A stretch of 64,000 nt of DNA from Naegleria lovaniensis. Taxonomy: Eukaryota; Heterolobosea; Eutetramitea; Acrasida; Naegleriidae. Below are positions 20,696 through 30,422 of this stretch, one piece after another. The stretch covers positions 124,001-188,000 of the forward strand of contig NW_025407830.1 of the NCBI RefSeq assembly GCF_003324165.1. The letters are read 5' to 3'. The notes beneath the pieces are model-generated. The model did not search any database. It saw only the letters and a list, made by a program, of their open reading frames with translations, and was not told the DNA's origin. The position numbers were made by a program, and so were the translations under genes. The number at the start of each line of letters is the position of its first letter. Position 1 is the stretch's first letter.

Positions 20696-22534
20696 TTACT
20701 GCATAGTCTTGAGATTGTCTGAATATTTACAAAGTAATTCATCAACTCTTTCATGAGTGCTCTCATCTGTAGTCATAGATTTGATTCGTTGAAGTATACG
20801 AACACCTTTTGAGATATTCTGTTGAACAACTCCTACCTGTCCCATGCAATACCGTTTTCCAACCTCCAACATACTTTTACAATGTCCCATAGCAGCCGCC
20901 TTTTCTTGCCATTTGAACTTTTCTACGACATTCTTCTCTAGCTCAGAAACAGCCACAATGGCATCCAAGTCATTCTCCTTTTCAGCAAGACTTTTGTACA
21001 TATCCAAAGCCATGTAATTGTCCTGATCCACACCATAACCCTTCTCATAGCATCTGGCCAAGTTAAACCATGCAACAACATTTCCTTGTTTGAATGCCTT
21101 TTGATACATTTCAAACGCTCTATGATAGTAACAATACTTTTCACATGCGAGTCCAACTTTTAACTGAGCCATTCCATGTGTGGTAGATGCTTTTAGATAC
21201 CAATACGAAGAAACATGTTGCTCCTTTTTCTCAAAATGCGAGAGTGTATTGGTTCCATATCCCATCATTCGTACGAGACATTCCTTTGCTTGAAGATGTG
21301 CCTTTTTCATCACAGATTCATTTCCCTCCAATTTAGTTTCATACATTTCTCCAATGCAATATCTCACTTCATTCATCTGATTAATTTCATCCTTTGAAAA
21401 TTCTTGCAAACACAGCAAATGAAAGGCCAATTGAATTCCCAAAGAAATTCTTGGAATTTGTTCCAAAGCATGCGTGATTTTAGAAAAATGGTCTTTGGTT
21501 AAATGCTGTGCAATGAGTTCCATTTGAGCTTGTTCATGAAACATTTCATTTAGATCCAAATCAGAGCTGTTCAATCGATCATGCTTCGAGGAAACGTATG
21601 AAAAGAGCTCTCCATTCAGAATGAAAGCACTATTCCCAGATTTTTCACTCTTTCTCAAATCGAAAAGCTTCAAATTCGAAGGAATTTCAACATTGAGGAG
21701 TGCATTCATTCCTTGCTTTTTAAATTTATGTCCATTTAAGCTCAGATAAGTCAATGAAGGAAAATATCCATTTTCCAATCGATGGGCAATGAGTTTGGCT
21801 CCATCATTATTCAGATCGACATGACTCAAAATCAAAGTGTTCAATGAAAGAGGACCATTCTCAACTGGGAACATGATTTCAAGATTCTCGTATTTCATTG
21901 GACAAGAGTAAATGCAAAGTGCAGAAAGATTTGGAAGAGAGCGAGCCAAAGCATGGAAGTGAGCCTCTTCTAATTTACATTTAACTATATTGAGTCGAGT
22001 CACAAGAGACAAGTCCACACGGGAAACGCGAAATTTTCTTTCCTTAAAAAAGTATCTTCCATTAGCTATTGGAATTAATTGTTGATCAAGAACATGGGTT
22101 ACATTTTGAATATTGACATTCATGACATTGTTAGAGAATCTCATTTTCAAATATTCATTTGCAATTATTCTCCAATCTTTGCACACAAGAGAGAAATTGA
22201 AAAATTGATTCTTGTCATGGAAGAATTTAAAGATTTCCAGAAACATATCGAAAGAAAGAAGATCCCACATATTTTTTCCTGCTGGTGGCATACTTTCAAA
22301 CGTGATGTTCATTGGTTGAAGAAGTGACGACTCGTGTATAATAGAAGACAAGTTATTCATGTTGATTTTTGTTGAAAATATTTTGACTTTTTTACTTGAG
22401 GATTCAAATTCATGTGATTGACATCTTTGGAACTGGTCATCATGGTCCATAGAGTGTGGAGAAGCACTTCTCTTGGTAGATGTGTTGCTTCTTGTGGTTT
22501 TGTTGTTGTTTTGAGGAAAATTTTGGTTTGACAT
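20696..22534 (-). CDS. F-box protein with LRR and Sel1-like repeats
   Basis: Start chosen at the ATG at 22534 (MSNQNFPQNN), because the longer upstream frame is hydrophobic and unlike the rest. The protein has 612 residues. A low-complexity N-terminus precedes an F-box (WDLLSFDMFLEIFKFF … SLVCKDWR), then several LRR-like units (LTYLSLNGHKF, LNTLILSHVDL). From about residue 430 onward there are Sel1/TPR-like repeats (AWFNLARCYEKGYGV, SMLEVGKRYCMGQVGV). Joining LRR and Sel1 repeats in one F-box protein is unusual; both regions probably bind partners or substrates of an SCF ubiquitin ligase. Confidence 0.8.
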   Translation of the reverse strand: MSNQNFPQNNNKTTRSNTSTKRSASPHSMDHDDQFQRCQSHEFESSSKKVKIFSTKINMNNLSSIIHESSLLQPMNITFESMPPAGKNMWDLLSFDMFLEIFKFFHDKNQFFNFSLVCKDWRIIANEYLKMRFSNNVMNVNIQNVTHVLDQQLIPIANGRYFFKERKFRVSRVDLSLVTRLNIVKCKLEEAHFHALARSLPNLSALCIYSCPMKYENLEIMFPVENGPLSLNTLILSHVDLNNDGAKLIAHRLENGYFPSLTYLSLNGHKFKKQGMNALLNVEIPSNLKLFDLRKSEKSGNSAFILNGELFSYVSSKHDRLNSSDLDLNEMFHEQAQMELIAQHLTKDHFSKITHALEQIPRISLGIQLAFHLLCLQEFSKDEINQMNEVRYCIGEMYETKLEGNESVMKKAHLQAKECLVRMMGYGTNTLSHFEKKEQHVSSYWYLKASTTHGMAQLKVGLACEKYCYYHRAFEMYQKAFKQGNVVAWFNLARCYEKGYGVDQDNYMALDMYKSLAEKENDLDAIVAVSELEKNVVEKFKWQEKAAAMGHCKSMLEVGKRYCMGQVGVVQQNISKGVRILQRIKSMTTDESTHERVDELLCKYSDNLKTMQ

Positions 22535-23021
22535 TATTTTGCTGTTTTTTTTTTGAAATGAAAAAACATTAAAAAAAAGGTTTCGGAAGGTACAGCCCGA
22601 CGCAAAAAAAATTGCGATTTTCAAAAACACTAAAATGGGATAAGGGAAAACAATGGTCTTCCTTAAAATCAATTTCTGGTTCTTTTTGCTAAACAATAAT
22701 AAATATAACCCAATATGTAAAGTTGTGTTGTGTTGAATTTTATACATTTCTAAGGACTTGACAACAATACAATTTGTTGCCAAAGAACTTGTTGTAGATT
22801 ACAATGATTCTTCTCCTCAATCATCCAAGTCGTATTCATCAGCCATATCATCCTCTTCCCAAAGCTCCATTTCGTAATTCTCAATGTTAAATTCGTTCTC
22901 CATGTCATCATTCAATTCAGTGTCCAATTCATCATCTTCCATTCCATTTTCATCGAAAACTTCAATAATTTCTTCAGAATACCATTCATTGGGTCTTAAC
23001 ACTTTGGAAGGACTGTTAAAC

Positions 23022-23025
23022 ATAT
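23022..23025. repeat. Target site duplication ATAT of copy 2
   Basis: ATAT before the terminal repeat, matched at 24891-24894 on the other side. Collapsing the pair gives host codons AAT ATG (Asn-Met) in frame. Confidence 0.8.
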
Positions 23026-24890
23026 CCTCTACGCGACGGATGAAAAAAAATATGTAAAAACGAATTTATTGGTGTTATTTTGTGTGTGATCGTTTTGGAT
23101 TCTGGCAACCACAATTAACACATTGCTCACATACCCACTCATCACATTGTGAGCACTTTGTGTGTGTTGGATACTTATTGCAATGATGGCAATGATGGCC
23201 ATGACGATCATGCACTCTTTGAATCATATGAACATCATATAGTTTTTTTCCTTCATCATCAAGATCAGCACCTGCTTTTTGGGCAAATCCGACAGCCACT
23301 CTCATCAGGAATGATTTGTAATCAATATCAGTGTTTTTGGCTTTCTTATAGAAAATCCATGAATTTGCGAGTACAATTCGGAAAATTCCCATCCATGCTG
23401 CTTGAGTCCACTTGTTGACCCGATGGCAACCGGGATACATATGTGCATATCTATCAGCCACATCTACGTTCACATGCTTCTTCTCATAGAGCTCTTTTAC
23501 TTTAGGAGCTCCTTTCTTCTTGTTCTTGCTTTTCTTCAAAGTAACCATGTTGGAAAGAAAAGTAATTTGTTTTTTGTCTTTGTAATGAATTGCGACATAA
23601 TCTCCATTAGTGACACCAATCCATTCACCTTTTGATAATGTATACCTTGAGAGTAAGTTTTTGCATTCTTCTTCTAATCTGTTTTTGGGACAAATCATCG
23701 TAAACCGGAATTTGTGGTAATTCAATAGTAGGGCCGTCTTGTGGTGGCCAAAGTAGGAATCAGTGCAAATATTGTACTCATGAGAAGGTAAGAAGGAAAC
23801 AAAATCCATCACTAAGATATGAACTTGTGGTTGATGACCTGTGTAAGGCCACAATCTTATCACGAACCACAAGTCGTCGGCCATCATATAAAACTTAATA
23901 CCAGTGTCTTCAGGTTTTCCTTTGATGTGTTGTTTAAATTTAAATCTGCCCGTGAATTGTATCAATGTTTCATCAACTGTGACGTTCGGGAAGGGTTTCC
24001 AAATTATCAAAGAAATTTGATTGAACACTCTGGTAAAATAGTGGGGGTTGACACGAACACTTCTATGAACTGAAAGGAAATGATCTCTGCCACTCCAAAT
24101 ACTTTTTATGAATTCGTTACCAAAGAATACACTTGTTGAGAAGTAATCTGTGAGCTCAGGTTGAGGAGCAAGCATGATGGCAATAACAGTTGCCAAATAT
24201 AGGTATAGGTCAGACACGGTGATATTTGCTGTGTGTGTTGTAGAGGAAGAGTCATCCTGTTCATCTTCAGATTCTTGACTCGAACATGGAATGATAGTGT
24301 CTTCGTCATCATGTGAATCATCATCATTGTGCTCATTATCAGCTGGTGGCGAGGTGTACCAAGCTTTGATATGGTCTGAGGGTTCAGGATCTTCAGTAGT
24401 ACAAGGAATAGTTGGATCATTGGACAAGTGAATAATATGTTTTATCAAATGATCAGGCAAGTATTGCTCAACACAACGAACAGGTGTAAGACTGTTCAAG
24501 TGGTTTCCATGTCCTTGACACCCAAAAGAATTGTGTTCGGAATCGTTTTGAAAGCCTTCAAAATGTCCAGGACCAAACCCTCTACCAGAGTTTGTTTCTA
24601 TCACCTGGTTTATCAAGTCTATGGTGACATCAGAAGGTTGTTTATCGGTCATAGGGTGCCGTTGTTGAATTATAATACCTCTACTTAATGATGTTGACTT
24701 TTTTTTGATAACGGTAAAAAAGGGGTGTTGGCGGCATTTTCCTTTTATTGCCATCCAATCACATTAAAAGTCCACAACAAATGCATAAACGATATCTTAG
24801 CAAACAATAGAAGAGAATGATATCACATAAGGAGAGAACAGAAGTAGGTTTATGTATTACTTGCCAGCTAAAGTTGCCGTCGCGTAGAGG
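23026..24890 (-). mobile_element. piggyBac-like DNA transposon, copy 2 (complete, inverted)
   Basis: Same 1865-bp length and same 14-bp terminal inverted repeats as the copy at 4203-6067, in the opposite orientation about 17 kb away. The first ~150 bases compared by eye are identical, and the transposase and every shadow frame translate identically, so the two copies are essentially or wholly identical. ATAT flanks both ends (23022-23025 and 24891-24894). The element lies in the same orientation as its host gene, whereas copy 1 is opposite to its host gene. Confidence 0.93.
23075..24754 (-). CDS. piggyBac-like transposase, copy 2
   Basis: A 559-residue transposase identical in translation to that at 4339-6018, with the same catalytic aspartates (261, 332, 431, 434) and Cys/His-rich tail. 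It is uninterrupted. Two identical intact genes in 20 kb imply recent movement of this family in the genome; either copy could supply enzyme for both. Confidence 0.93.
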   Translation of the reverse strand: MAIKGKCRQHPFFTVIKKKSTSLSRGIIIQQRHPMTDKQPSDVTIDLINQVIETNSGRGFGPGHFEGFQNDSEHNSFGCQGHGNHLNSLTPVRCVEQYLPDHLIKHIIHLSNDPTIPCTTEDPEPSDHIKAWYTSPPADNEHNDDDSHDDEDTIIPCSSQESEDEQDDSSSTTHTANITVSDLYLYLATVIAIMLAPQPELTDYFSTSVFFGNEFIKSIWSGRDHFLSVHRSVRVNPHYFTRVFNQISLIIWKPFPNVTVDETLIQFTGRFKFKQHIKGKPEDTGIKFYMMADDLWFVIRLWPYTGHQPQVHILVMDFVSFLPSHEYNICTDSYFGHHKTALLLNYHKFRFTMICPKNRLEEECKNLLSRYTLSKGEWIGVTNGDYVAIHYKDKKQITFLSNMVTLKKSKNKKKGAPKVKELYEKKHVNVDVADRYAHMYPGCHRVNKWTQAAWMGIFRIVLANSWIFYKKAKNTDIDYKSFLMRVAVGFAQKAGADLDDEGKKLYDVHMIQRVHDRHGHHCHHCNKYPTHTKCSQCDEWVCEQCVNCGCQNPKRSHTK

Positions 24891-26827
24891 ATATTCAATA
24901 AGATATTCTCCATTTCCTTGACACAATTCGCCAACTCTTCAATTCTTTCAAAAATATCATCTGAATTGACGTTGTTTCTATTCAAAGAAATATTAATCAT
25001 TTCTTCTGAATTATCTTGCAATGTCTCTAGTTCATGAACAATACAACTGGCTTTGTCAAATACTGCAAAGTTATGAGAGCTAACAAAGTTAAAAAAGATG
25101 TTCAATTGTTTTCTTCTCAGATCAATAATGTCTTTGAGAAATACTTTCATTCTTTCAAAATCAAAGACCTTAATATTTAAATTGAGCATTATTTCTGATA
25201 ACTGATGTTGTTTGGAAGCATCAATATTCTTAAAAGCACATAATTTGATCAAGTCCTGTCTCATTTCATCAATGCGATTTCTCATGTCAGGGTTGTCATG
25301 ATAAAGTTGATACCATGTATGAATCTTCTCAAAATATCTTAACTGAATGGTCTTGGCAACAATATTCTCATTTTTGGACAAGGTATTCCATGGAATGACT
25401 GAGTTCGATCGATGAAAACAATCACTTTCATTACCAACAGCAACCAGTTCCAAACAAGTCTTGAATCTGCATCGAGGGAATGAAAGATTCAGCTCATAGA
25501 GAAGACCATTCACAAACATGGGCCATGCTTCTTCAGAATGTAAAATGGTGATTTTACACAATTCAGAAGGTTCTGCTAGGGACTGATCTTGTGAGGAGTC
25601 AAGTAAATGAGGAGAAGATTTCTCATCAATATTGGCCTTGGAATTATGAAGAATAGATTCTGGCAAAGTGAGATATTTAAGGTTTGGAAAAGCTGTACAA
25701 AAGGCCTTAATTAAGGTTGACAATGGTAAACCTGGTTTCAATGACAATTGATAAATGGTAAGGGAAGAGATGTGAGAAAGTGGTTTGTTAATAACATCTC
25801 TCAATGTTTCTTGTTGACAGTTGCACAGACTTAAATGTTTGACACTATCGGGAATGGAACGAACGGAATTCAACTCAGGAATGGTTAAGGAAGTCAATTC
25901 TGACATGTGCTCAATTTTCAAAACATATTTAAAGGATCCAATGTTGTTGTTAAAATTCAGATTCGAGAAGAATGGACGCCACAACTTTAAACATTTCAAT
26001 TGAGCACCAAAAGATGGGTTTTCCAACTTTTTCAATTGATCTTCACTTAACAAATCATTACATTCGAACGATTCTAAATTCTTGGGAAAGTTGTCAACAA
26101 GCGAAAACAATGAAAGAGAATTATTTAAAATAACGCTTCTCCATCTTTCAGACGATACACGGACAAGGGTACTATTTCCATATGTGAATTGACAATTTTC
26201 AAACGTGAGACTTTGAATGTGGCTTCTTCTTCCCAACAAGTCACTAATGGATCGACTGCTCAAAGAGGTTCCAACAAGAGTCACTGAACGGAAAGCTTCA
26301 CACAATTGAATAGTTTTTGTATCAAGAGTCTTGCATACATTCATTTTCAACTTGGAATGACTTGTAATGTAATTTGAAAATTTTGGTTCACGATGATTGA
26401 CCATATAGTTCAACACAAAATCAACCAAACGTTTGGAAGTCACATTGAGTGATCGATCTTTCCACAATCGATGTTTGGACTCTTCACTCAAACATTCTCG
26501 AGCAATAATCTTGTTGCAACACCGTAACGTTGCCATAGTCTGTAAAAACTCATCGTCACCAATGAATTGTAAAATATGTTCCAACATGTCGAGAATTTCT
26601 AATGGATGAAGTATATGTGTGCGAGTTGGTGCAGTGCTACAACTTTTTGCAGCATCTATGGTTGACTCTAAATCTTGGCATGGATGATCATTGAAAATGC
26701 CACAGCCATCGGGAGAATGATCGGCGTGAGGTCTCTTGCCGCGAGAGGTGTAATAACCTTTTGGAATGATCGAATCGGAGCTTAACATTGGTTGTGGTGG
26801 TGTTGGATTGCGTGTCCATGAGGACAT

Positions 26828-27447
26828 GATGAATGTCTTTCAGTAGAGAGTTTTGAAAAGTTTTTTTGTGAGAATTTTTGCTTGTGGTTGTATCGAATTC
26901 GATCGAATACAAGATCTTAGAGAACGAGAATTCCGAACGCTTTAAAGAACCATTTTGGAAACGTGAAACGTGGTAGGTGGAACGTGAACAATTTCGAACG
27001 AAATGAAGACTTCTCAACCCGCTTCAAGGACGGTTCTCCCCTCATGACGGATTAACATGGGAGGACTCAAGTTGAAAGCGAATCTCCTCTTTCATACTGA
27101 GAGCCAGATTTCGACGTGTATACATACAAAAGAACCAGCTGTTGATTATTGGTTTTAGAAAAACGTAAACGTGTTCGAGAAATCAAACGCTCAAGAGTGG
27201 ATGGATTGAGATTAAGGCCTCAGAAAATTTTGATCTCTCTGTTAGCAGAGCCAAAGCTTACAAAAAAAATATACACATTCAACGGTTCGTATTTGATACC
27301 ATTCCGTGCTCACCCTTCTTTCCCATCAAAATACCATCATGACCATCATCAATGGAATGATCAATTCCTAAACTCATCCGATAATACTGTGTGTTCAATC
27401 TCTCCTTTTATTATCATTTCAGAAATTTTTTGAAAAACAATTTCATC
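26828..27447. other. Divergent intergenic region
   Basis: About 620 bp between the start of the F-box/LRR gene on the minus strand and the RidA gene on the plus strand, presumably carrying both promoters. Short open frames here overlap each other and look like chance. No repeat or RNA gene is recognised. Confidence 0.5.
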
Positions 27448-27999
27448 ATGATCAAAAATTCAACAAGAACTCTCCTCTCTCAACTCTCCAGAAAGAGCAC
27501 TCAGAATGGAGTCGCCGCTGCTACTCTTTTTACCACCTCCCGCTCCTTCTCTACCTCTCTCTCACAAACTCTCACTCCAACCTATCCACCTACCAACAAT
27601 TCTCACAAACTCTTCAATACTGAGAAGGCTGGAAAGGCGATCGGACCCTACAGCCATTGCACTGTATTCAATGAAAGATTAATTTTCGTTTCGGGACAAC
27701 TTGGTCTTGATCCTACCAGTGGTACATTGGTCGAAGGCTTGGAAGGTCAATGCCATCAAGCTCTCAAGAATATGCAAGCTATTTTGGAAGGAGCTGGTAG
27801 TGGAATGGATTGTGTGTTGAAGACAACCATCTTGTTGACTGATATGGCTCACTTTGAAGTCGTCAATAAGATTTATGAAAGTTACTTCTCAAAGAATAAG
27901 CCAGCACGTGCTACTTTTGCTGTGAAGGCTTTGCCAAAGGGAGGCGTTGTTGAAATTGAAGCTATTGCTTATCAAAAAGTCACTCCTCAACATCCATAA
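27448..27999 (+). CDS. RidA/YjgF-family enamine/imine deaminase, mitochondrial
   Basis: The ATG at 27448 gives 183 residues. The first 50 residues are rich in Arg, Ser and Thr (MIKNSTRTLLSQLSRKS) with few acidic residues, as in mitochondrial targeting peptides. The remainder is a full RidA domain: KAIGPYSHC, FVSGQLGLDP, ALKNMQAILEGAGS, KTTILLTDM, and the signature PARATFAVKALPKGGVVEIE with the substrate-binding arginine. RidA hydrolyses reactive 2-aminoacrylate and related enamines made by PLP enzymes. It precedes an enoyl-CoA hydratase gene that also carries a targeting peptide; both probably work in mitochondria. Confidence 0.92.
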   Translation: MIKNSTRTLLSQLSRKSTQNGVAAATLFTTSRSFSTSLSQTLTPTYPPTNNSHKLFNTEKAGKAIGPYSHCTVFNERLIFVSGQLGLDPTSGTLVEGLEGQCHQALKNMQAILEGAGSGMDCVLKTTILLTDMAHFEVVNKIYESYFSKNKPARATFAVKALPKGGVVEIEAIAYQKVTPQHP

Positions 28000-28177
28000 T
28001 CGTTGTGTGAGAATCATGAAACCAAAGAATTTAAAATCGAAATGGAATTAAATAATGTGGAAATCCAAAAAGAGAAATCTATTAAATTCTTTTATTAAAT
28101 TATTACAAAGTAAAGTGAGCAAGAGAACACAACAAAATTTGAAAATCCAAAACGCAACAAAAGAACATTCAAAAAAA

Positions 28178-29185
28178 ATGATTCGTTCTGCAAGTCGCAC
28201 CATTCGCTCTCTCAACAACTCAAAGCTTAACCAACACGCATTTTCATCATCATGTTTGCTATTGAGTAAGAAAAATTTTCAATCGGAAGGAATGAACTGT
28301 GTTAATAACATCATGATGTTGAATGGATGTAACATGATGATCAATCAGCCATTCCGTTGCTTCTCCACTTCTACCTTCTTGCAATCAGCTTCAACAATAA
28401 CCTATCCAACTAATTTACAAAATATTCTCTTTGAAAAGAGAGATAATGGTGTTGTTGTTATTACACTCAATAGACCAAGCCAATTGAATGCCTTGTGTAA
28501 ACAACTCGTTCAAGAATTAGCCCAAGTAGTTTCCTTGTGTGAGAAAGATTCATCCGTTCGTGTCATGATCATTACGGGAAGTAAAAAGGCATTTGCTGCT
28601 GGAGCTGATATTAAAGAAATGAGTACAATGACCTCCATGCAAGTTTATCAAGAAAATCTTTTTGGAGAGCTCGAAGTGGTTGCCAAAGCAAGAAAGCCAA
28701 TTATTGCTGCTGTGAATGGCTATGCTTTGGGTGGAGGTTGTGAATTGGCCATGATGTGTGATTTCATTGTTGCTGGAGATGGTGCCAAGTTTGGTCAACC
28801 AGAAATCAAGCTTGGAACAATTCCAGGAATTGGAGGTACTCAAAGACTCACCAAAGCTATTGGAAAAGCCAAAGCTATGGAATGGAATTTGACTGGTGAA
28901 ATTTATGGAGCTGAAGAGGCTGAGAAGGCTGGTTTAGTCTCTCGTATTGTGAAGAGTGATCAATTGCTCGAGGAAACGATCAAGATTGCAGACAAGATTG
29001 CATCCTTCTCTCAACCTATCGCTCAATTCGCTAAGGCATGTGTCCAAAAGGCTCACGAAATGAGCTTGCAAGAAGGTCTCGATTATGAGAGAAAGTTGTT
29101 CATGACTACTTTCTCTACCAAAGATCAAAAGGAAGGTATGAGTGCTTTTGTTGAAAAGAGACCACCAAAGTTTGTCGATGAATAA
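28178..29185 (+). CDS. ECHS1: Mitochondrial enoyl-CoA hydratase, short-chain (ECHS1-like)
   Basis: The start at 28178 (MIRSASRTIRSLNNSK) follows an A-run and gives a 335-residue protein with a targeting-peptide-like N-terminus of about 70 residues. The crotonase domain shows AFAAGADIKEM (oxyanion region), NGYALGGGCELAMMCD with the first catalytic Glu, and GQPEIKLGTIPGIGGTQRL with the second. It closes with FVEKRPPKF, as in ECHS1. The enzyme hydrates trans-2-enoyl-CoA in fatty-acid and branched-chain amino-acid oxidation. The frame is open 40 codons further upstream, but that part is lysine/asparagine-rich and looks like leader. Confidence 0.93.
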   Translation: MIRSASRTIRSLNNSKLNQHAFSSSCLLLSKKNFQSEGMNCVNNIMMLNGCNMMINQPFRCFSTSTFLQSASTITYPTNLQNILFEKRDNGVVVITLNRPSQLNALCKQLVQELAQVVSLCEKDSSVRVMIITGSKKAFAAGADIKEMSTMTSMQVYQENLFGELEVVAKARKPIIAAVNGYALGGGCELAMMCDFIVAGDGAKFGQPEIKLGTIPGIGGTQRLTKAIGKAKAMEWNLTGEIYGAEEAEKAGLVSRIVKSDQLLEETIKIADKIASFSQPIAQFAKACVQKAHEMSLQEGLDYERKLFMTTFSTKDQKEGMSAFVEKRPPKFVDE

Positions 29186-29375
29186 TAAATTAAGGTATTT
29201 TTAGGACAGGGCTTATTTTCATTTGAAAGCGAATTTGATTTGGGTCAACAATGAAGAATGCAAACCTGAAACGTGCTGTTCCACCTTAATCGAATTATTT
29301 CAAGAGTGACGCTTTTTGCATTGACTGTTTAAGTTTTTTCTGGATTTTATTGATTGGAAGAGGAAGGGAAATAAT

Positions 29376-29804
29376 TTAATCGGACTTTCCGAGGTGCTTC
29401 AAGACAAAGTTCAAAGCATCTTCTTGATCCTCACCAAATCCACTCAAATCAGTAATGACAGCAACTGCACACTTTTGGACTCTTCTGGTTCTCATTTGCT
29501 TATCATACTTGGCAAGACCAACCCATTCACCCAATTGTCTCTTGGATGGGACTTCCAACAAGTCAACCTTCTTGAAAGCACAGAAAGCCTTGATGAGCTT
29601 CTTGTATTGATCCTTATCACAGTCATCAGCAAGGACGCACAATTGGGCCTTATCCTTGGCCAAAGTTCTACAGACTTCTCTCAAACCACGGGCGACAGCT
29701 CTGTTAGCAGAGGCAGTCTTCAAGACTCTCTTGATAGCAGTGTTCAAGTTGAGTTCTTCCTTTGGTTCTTGGACGAGTTGTTCAACAGCTTCAACGTTCG
29801 ACAT
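29376..29804 (-). CDS. RPS12: 40S ribosomal protein eS12
   Basis: Minus-strand single-exon gene with ATG at 29804, 142 residues. After a short acidic N-terminus it matches eS12/RPS12: LKTASANRAVARGLREV, KDKAQLCVLADDCD, LIKAFCAFKKVDLLEV, LGEWVGLAKYD and VAVITDLSGFGE. Length equals the family norm (about 130-145). It is part of the beak of the small ribosomal subunit. It is divergently transcribed from the giant RNF213-like gene across a gap of about 620 bp. The frame is open upstream of the chosen start, but eS12 homologues begin at or near this Met. Confidence 0.95.
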   Translation of the reverse strand: MSNVEAVEQLVQEPKEELNLNTAIKRVLKTASANRAVARGLREVCRTLAKDKAQLCVLADDCDKDQYKKLIKAFCAFKKVDLLEVPSKRQLGEWVGLAKYDKQMRTRRVQKCAVAVITDLSGFGEDQEDALNFVLKHLGKSD

Positions 29805-30422
29805 TTTGGCTAATAAGTGGTCACTACAACAATGTGTAAAGTTGCTCGCACAGAGGTGTGGTAATGATGAATTTTTTTTCAACAAAATTTTTCAAAATTC
29901 TGGACAACCGAAAAGTTGATATTACAATGGCCAAGAAATTTGGGGAAAGGGTGCGAAATGAAACAAGAAACACAACCAAAAGGTACGAGTAACATGTTTT
30001 TGAAGCAATAACCATTTAGCATCACTCTTGTCAAGAGTTTCATAAAATTCAATTTCAGTGTCATGATATTTTTATCCTAAAAAACGCATCAACTTCTCAT
30101 CAGCAGTGGCATTTTACCAAACTTTGGATGCAAGAGAGCATCACATCAACAATTTGTAAATAATTACGATCCCCATTGTACAAACTTTCATCGTTATTTG
30201 TAAATACTGGTACTTGTAACATAGTAATACGCATTATCACAGACAATCATACGAACAACATTGTACAAGAATTCATTCTGATTTCTTTCCGAAATAGGAT
30301 CCTGATCAACCGAACAGATTTTGACTGAGTCATTCAATCATTTTGAAAACGTTCACATCTAATCACTGCAAAATCTCTAACGTGTAGTACAATAACCAAC
30401 TTCCGATCGTTTATTAGTAGAA
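29805..30422. other. Divergent promoter region between eS12 and the RNF213-like gene
   Basis: About 620 bp with no convincing gene. It must hold the promoter of a highly expressed ribosomal protein gene on one side and that of the giant gene on the other. No motif could be assigned. Confidence 0.5.

Larger units (their letters stand above)
22817..26827 (-). pseudogene. F-box/LRR-like gene with acidic tail, split by a piggyBac-like transposon
   Basis: Minus-strand gene starting at 26827. A weak F-box (LEILDMLEHILQFIG) is followed by LRR-like units and a long helical C-terminal part. The frame reaches the transposon after MENILLN. On the far side it resumes with MFNSPSKVLRPNEWY and a strongly acidic tail ending DEYDLDD at 22817. 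Removing the element plus one ATAT leaves exactly 714 codons including the stop. With the insertion, translation adds only about ten element-encoded residues (ending LAGK) and stops, so a 656-residue protein lacking only the acidic tail could still be made and may function. The disruption is therefore milder than in the gene at 3685-7287. Confidence 0.82.

Noticed and set aside
27149-27433. 94-residue ORF upstream of RidA
   Set aside because: Basic, low-information sequence in a divergent promoter gap; no start context or family.
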